Source of the DNA: an uncultured Oscillospiraceae bacterium
Lineage (GTDB): Bacteria > Bacillota > Clostridia > Oscillospirales > Oscillospiraceae
Direction of reading: 5' to 3'
DNA length: 14,916 nt
NCBI GenBank assembly: GCA_900769995.1
Contig: CAAGIT010000059.1
Location: 1 to 14,916 of the forward strand
How positions within the stretch are numbered: the first letter of the stretch is position 1; each line of letters starts with the position of its first letter. A model generated the notes under the pieces. That model searched no databases. It worked only from the letters and a program-made list of their open reading frames with translations, and was not told where the DNA came from. Below are positions 12,343-14,916 of the stretch, piece after piece. Position numbers and translations under genes: made by a program.

Positions 12343-14076
12343 TTAGATGTACTGCTGCTTGATTACGTCAATGACACCGCGCGTGGTCAGTCGCAGGGTC
12401 GGAATGACGGGCAGCGACATGAACGAGAGGGTCATAAACGGGTCAACGCCGCGCGAAACGCCCAGACGGAACGCCTGCTCCTTGGCGGTTTCGAGCTTGT
12501 TATTGATGGTCACGAGGCTGTCATCGCTCATCAGACCCGCGATTTCCAGCACGACCTCACCGAGCACCTTGCCGCCCTCGACCACGGTGATGCCGCCGCA
12601 GTTTTCGACAATGCGGTTGGCCGCAAACGCCATATCCGCCTCGTTCGTGCCGACAACGATGATGTTGTGGGAGTCGTGAGAAATGGACGTTGCAACGGCA
12701 CCGCTCTTCAGACCGTAGCCCTGGATATAGCCCAGACCGATGTGGCGGGTGTTCTTATGGCGCTCGATGACGGCGATCTTCAAAATATCCTTTTCCACAT
12801 CGACCGCGGAGGCATAGCCGTTGTCGGTCGAAACGATCTCGCCGGGAATCATGCCGATAACACCGCGCGGACGCTCATCCTTAAAGTCCTCTGCCGTCAG
12901 GTGGGCGACATGGAAGGTATCATGCGCACGCTTGACGAGGTAATCCTCGATCTCCGGTGCCGGGAAGTTCTGCACCTCGCCGTTCTTGCAGGTCAGAACG
13001 CCCTTCTTAAAGACCATCTCCACGTTGAAGTTCTCAAAGTTGTCAATGATCGCGAAGTCCGCCAGATAGCCGGGTGCGATGGCACCGCGGTTATTGAGCG
13101 CGAAGTAGCGTGCCGGGTTGTGGCAGGCGACCTTGACGGCGGTGATGGGATCGACGCCGTAGCCGATCGCCTTTTTGATGATGTAGTCGATATGCCCCTT
13201 CTCCAGAAGGTCGATCGGGTGCTTATCGTCCGTGCAGAACATACAGCGGTCATAATACGGCTGCTTGAGCAGATCGACCAGCGCCTCCAGATTCCGCGCT
13301 GCCGTGCCGTCACGCACCATGATGAACTGGCCGTTGCGGAGCTTTGCCATCGCATCGTCGATCTCGGAGCACTCATGGTCGGAGTACACGCCCGCCGCAA
13401 CATAGGCGGCCAATTCCTTGTCGCTGATGCCGGGTGCGTGGCCGTCGATCTTCTTGTGGTGCGCCTGTGCCGCAACGATCTTGGAGATGACCTCCGTATC
13501 GCCGCCGACAACGCCGACATAGTTCATCATCTCGGCAAGCCCCTGCACACGGGCATGGTCATAGAAGGAGTCGATCGCGCGGTAGTCGAGGTTTGCGCCG
13601 GACTCGTCCAGCGGGGTCGCGGGAACGCAGCTCGGCAGCATAAAGCGGACATCGATGGGTAGACCCTCGGTCGCCTGCAGCATATAGTCGATGCCGTCGG
13701 TGCCCATGACATTCGTGATCTCGTGGGGATCGGTGATGACGGTGTTGGTGCCGTGGGGAATGACTGCTCTGGCAAACTCACGCGGAGATACCAAAGAGCT
13801 TTCCAGATGGATGTGCGCGTCAATAAAGCCCGGGCAGACGATCTTGCCGCTGACATCGACCTCGACCTCGCCGTCATAGCTGCCCATGCCGACAATCTGT
13901 CCCTTGGCGACCGCAATATCACCGGTGCACAGCTCGTTGGAGAACACGTTGACGTAGGTGGCGTTTTTCAGCACCAGATCGGCTTTTTGACGGCCGGTGG
14001 CGACATTGACGATGTATTGCTTTTTCATAAGCTTCCGCTGGATGCGGGCTGCGTAGGTTTCGTTCGGAACAGACAT
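12343..14076 (-). CDS. ade: Adenine deaminase
   Basis: A 577-residue adenine deaminase (Ade/AdeC type) that converts adenine to hypoxanthine and ammonia in purine salvage. Amidohydrolase motifs: GFIDAHIHLESS (84-94, H88 and H90), DPHEI, the metal-ligand region GHAPGIS and HECSE, and a C-terminal domain starting near DERPRGVIGMIPG with SISHDSHNIIVVG. The length fits the bacterial family (about 570-600). The ATG at 14076 is chosen over the one at 14085 because AAAGGA (14091-14086) directly abuts the latter and gives nine-base spacing to 14076. It has its own promoter and terminator and diverges from queH. Confidence 0.95.
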   Translation of the reverse strand: MSVPNETYAARIQRKLMKKQYIVNVATGRQKADLVLKNATYVNVFSNELCTGDIAVAKGQIVGMGSYDGEVEVDVSGKIVCPGFIDAHIHLESSLVSPREFARAVIPHGTNTVITDPHEITNVMGTDGIDYMLQATEGLPIDVRFMLPSCVPATPLDESGANLDYRAIDSFYDHARVQGLAEMMNYVGVVGGDTEVISKIVAAQAHHKKIDGHAPGISDKELAAYVAAGVYSDHECSEIDDAMAKLRNGQFIMVRDGTAARNLEALVDLLKQPYYDRCMFCTDDKHPIDLLEKGHIDYIIKKAIGYGVDPITAVKVACHNPARYFALNNRGAIAPGYLADFAIIDNFENFNVEMVFKKGVLTCKNGEVQNFPAPEIEDYLVKRAHDTFHVAHLTAEDFKDERPRGVIGMIPGEIVSTDNGYASAVDVEKDILKIAVIERHKNTRHIGLGYIQGYGLKSGAVATSISHDSHNIIVVGTNEADMAFAANRIVENCGGITVVEGGKVLGEVVLEIAGLMSDDSLVTINNKLETAKEQAFRLGVSRGVDPFMTLSFMSLPVIPTLRLTTRGVIDVIKQQYI

Positions 14077-14105
14077 GGTAATCATCCTTTCTGTGTATTT
14101 GATTT

Positions 14106-14134
14106 ATTCTACCATAGTTTTTTCCGGATTTCCA
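14106..14134 (-). promoter_or_regulatory. Possible promoter of ade
   Basis: Minus strand: TGGAAA (14134-14129), 17-base spacer, TAGAAT (14111-14106) with an extended -10 TG (TGGTAGAAT). The -35 is a 4/6 match. No guanine/adenine riboswitch could be recognised in the short leader of about 25 bases. Confidence 0.5.
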
Positions 14135-14176
14135 CATGGAATTTTACACAAAATTATCCCGCGATATTTGACAGGC

Positions 14177-14205
14177 TTGCCCTATCGCGGCAGATGTGCT
14201 ATAAT
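14177..14205 (+). promoter_or_regulatory. Promoter of queH
   Basis: TTGCCC (14177-14182), 17-base spacer, TATAAT (14200-14205) with extended -10 TG (TGCTATAAT). Start near 14212 leaves an 18-base leader holding GGAGG, too short for a preQ1 riboswitch. Confidence 0.7.
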
Positions 14206-14229
14206 TTCGACAGATTTGGAGGCGAGCAT

Positions 14230-14775
14230 ATGAAAACCTTACTGCATATTTGCTGCGCACCGTGCGCGAATCAGTGCATCGATGTCCTGCGCGCAGACGG
14301 TGTTGACCTGACCGGCTTTTGGTACAACCCGAACATCCATCCCTTTACGGAATACCGCGCACGCAGGAATTGCCTGCGGGAGTACGCAAATTCGGTCGAA
14401 TTGCCGCTCCTTGAACGCGACGAGTACGCCCTGCGGCCCTTTGTCCGCGAGGTCGCGGCGGATATTGCAGGCCGCTGCGTGAAGTGCTATGAGATGCGCC
14501 TTTACGGAACGGCAAAAATGGCAGCCGAGGGCGGCTTTGACAGCTTTACCTCATCGCTGTTCATCAGTCCCTACCAAAATCACGACCTGATGCGCGAGGT
14601 CGCCGAGCGTGCAGCGGCGGAATTCGGCGTTGCCTTCCTCTATCGCGATTTCCGACCCTATTTCCGCGACGGACAGGCACGTGCCCGCGAGCTGGGGATG
14701 TATATGCAAAAGTACTGCGGCTGTGTATTCTCCGAGGAGGAGCGCTATCTGAAGCCCTCCAGGCGTGTCCCGTAA
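14230..14775 (+). CDS. queH: Epoxyqueuosine reductase QueH
   Basis: A 181-residue QueH (formerly DUF208), which reduces epoxyqueuosine to queuosine in tRNA, replacing the cobalamin-dependent QueG. Motifs: HICCAPCANQC (C8, C9, C12) at the N-terminus, WYNPNIHP (31-38), CVKCYEMRL (C83, C86) and MQKYCGCVFSEEERY (C163, C165). In the characterised protein the cysteines hold a [4Fe-4S] cluster and an adjacent metal; all are present here. The ATG lies seven bases after GGAGG (14218-14222). It is apparently monocistronic with its own extended -10 promoter; other queuosine genes are not in view. Confidence 0.95.
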   Translation: MKTLLHICCAPCANQCIDVLRADGVDLTGFWYNPNIHPFTEYRARRNCLREYANSVELPLLERDEYALRPFVREVAADIAGRCVKCYEMRLYGTAKMAAEGGFDSFTSSLFISPYQNHDLMREVAERAAAEFGVAFLYRDFRPYFRDGQARARELGMYMQKYCGCVFSEEERYLKPSRRVP

Positions 14776-14916
14776 AACACACCCCGAAGCCGTCAGATGA
14801 TCCGCCTGTCACAGCAAATTGTAGGAATCACACCGTTGTATGTTGTAACATCAAAATTTTGCGATTTGAATTTGTTGGCTTCACTGGCACGGGAGCGTCC
14901 CAAGCCTCCCTTGTGT
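14776..14916. other. Gene-free right edge, possible start of a dispersed repeat
   Basis: I see no gene. A 10-base palindrome CAAAATTTTG lies at 14853-14862, and an ATGTT/AACAT mini-hairpin just before it. The last bases (AAGCCTCCCTTGTGT) look like the left arm of a hairpin whose GGGAGG partner would lie beyond the window; I recall such elements from Oscillospiraceae, but this cannot be confirmed here. No clear terminator for queH is visible. Confidence 0.3.

Noticed and set aside
14168..14173. Perfect TTGACA upstream of queH as -35 box
   Set aside because: It is 26 bases from the TATAAT box, too far; TTGCCC at 14177 gives 17-base spacing and an extended -10 is present.
14205..14229. preQ1 riboswitch ahead of queH
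   Set aside because: The predicted leader is only about 18 bases and consists mostly of the ribosome site.

Overview
This window looks like chromosomal DNA from a GC-rich member of the Clostridia, most likely an Oscillospiraceae/Ruminococcaceae-type gut anaerobe. That is an inference from three things: strong AGGAGG-type ribosome sites with TTG as an occasional start, the yloU-fakA (Asp23/FakA) pair and queH, and a short palindromic GTAGGGGCGG...CCGCCCCTAC intergenic repeat. There is no rRNA, tRNA, CRISPR array, transposase or phage gene.

Region 1 (1-4166) is a small sulfur/selenium-handling locus with divergent promoters. Leftward runs a cysteine desulfurase-family gene (TTG start) translationally coupled to a short-chain dehydrogenase. 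Rightward runs yedE (YeeE/YedE sulfur/selenium transporter family), a stand-alone TusA-like sulfur carrier and a DUF3343 Se/S-carrier-like protein, closed by a textbook terminator. The 411-base gap between the two start codons is full of structure. An identical 24-base imperfect palindrome lies about 10 bases upstream of the -35 box of each divergent promoter, which suggests one regulator controlling both operons. Between the two copies lie a dispersed palindromic repeat, a perfect 20-bp-stem hairpin and a second hairpin.

Region 2 (4168-5028) is a monocistronic DEDDh (DnaQ-like) exonuclease with its own promoter, followed by a second, decayed copy of the palindromic repeat and a bidirectional terminator.

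Region 3 (5029-12197, minus strand) reads as one seven-gene operon: gpmI, an Asp23-family gene (yloU), fakA, an ATP-grasp ligase, a PHP-domain metal hydrolase, a NodB polysaccharide deacetylase with a C-terminal SLH-like region, and a GIY-YIG protein. The last four genes are joined by three successive ATGA start/stop overlaps. The operon links glycolysis, envelope-stress and fatty-acid activation genes to an uncharacterised ATP-grasp/PHP/NodB cassette that may modify an envelope component.

Region 4 (12286-14916) holds adenine deaminase (ade, minus strand, own promoter and terminator) divergent from queH (epoxyqueuosine reductase), then a gene-free edge that may enter another dispersed repeat.

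The most promising leads are the paired palindromes that would tie desulfurase and transporter operons into one Se/S regulon, and the ATP-grasp/PHP/NodB-SLH cassette.
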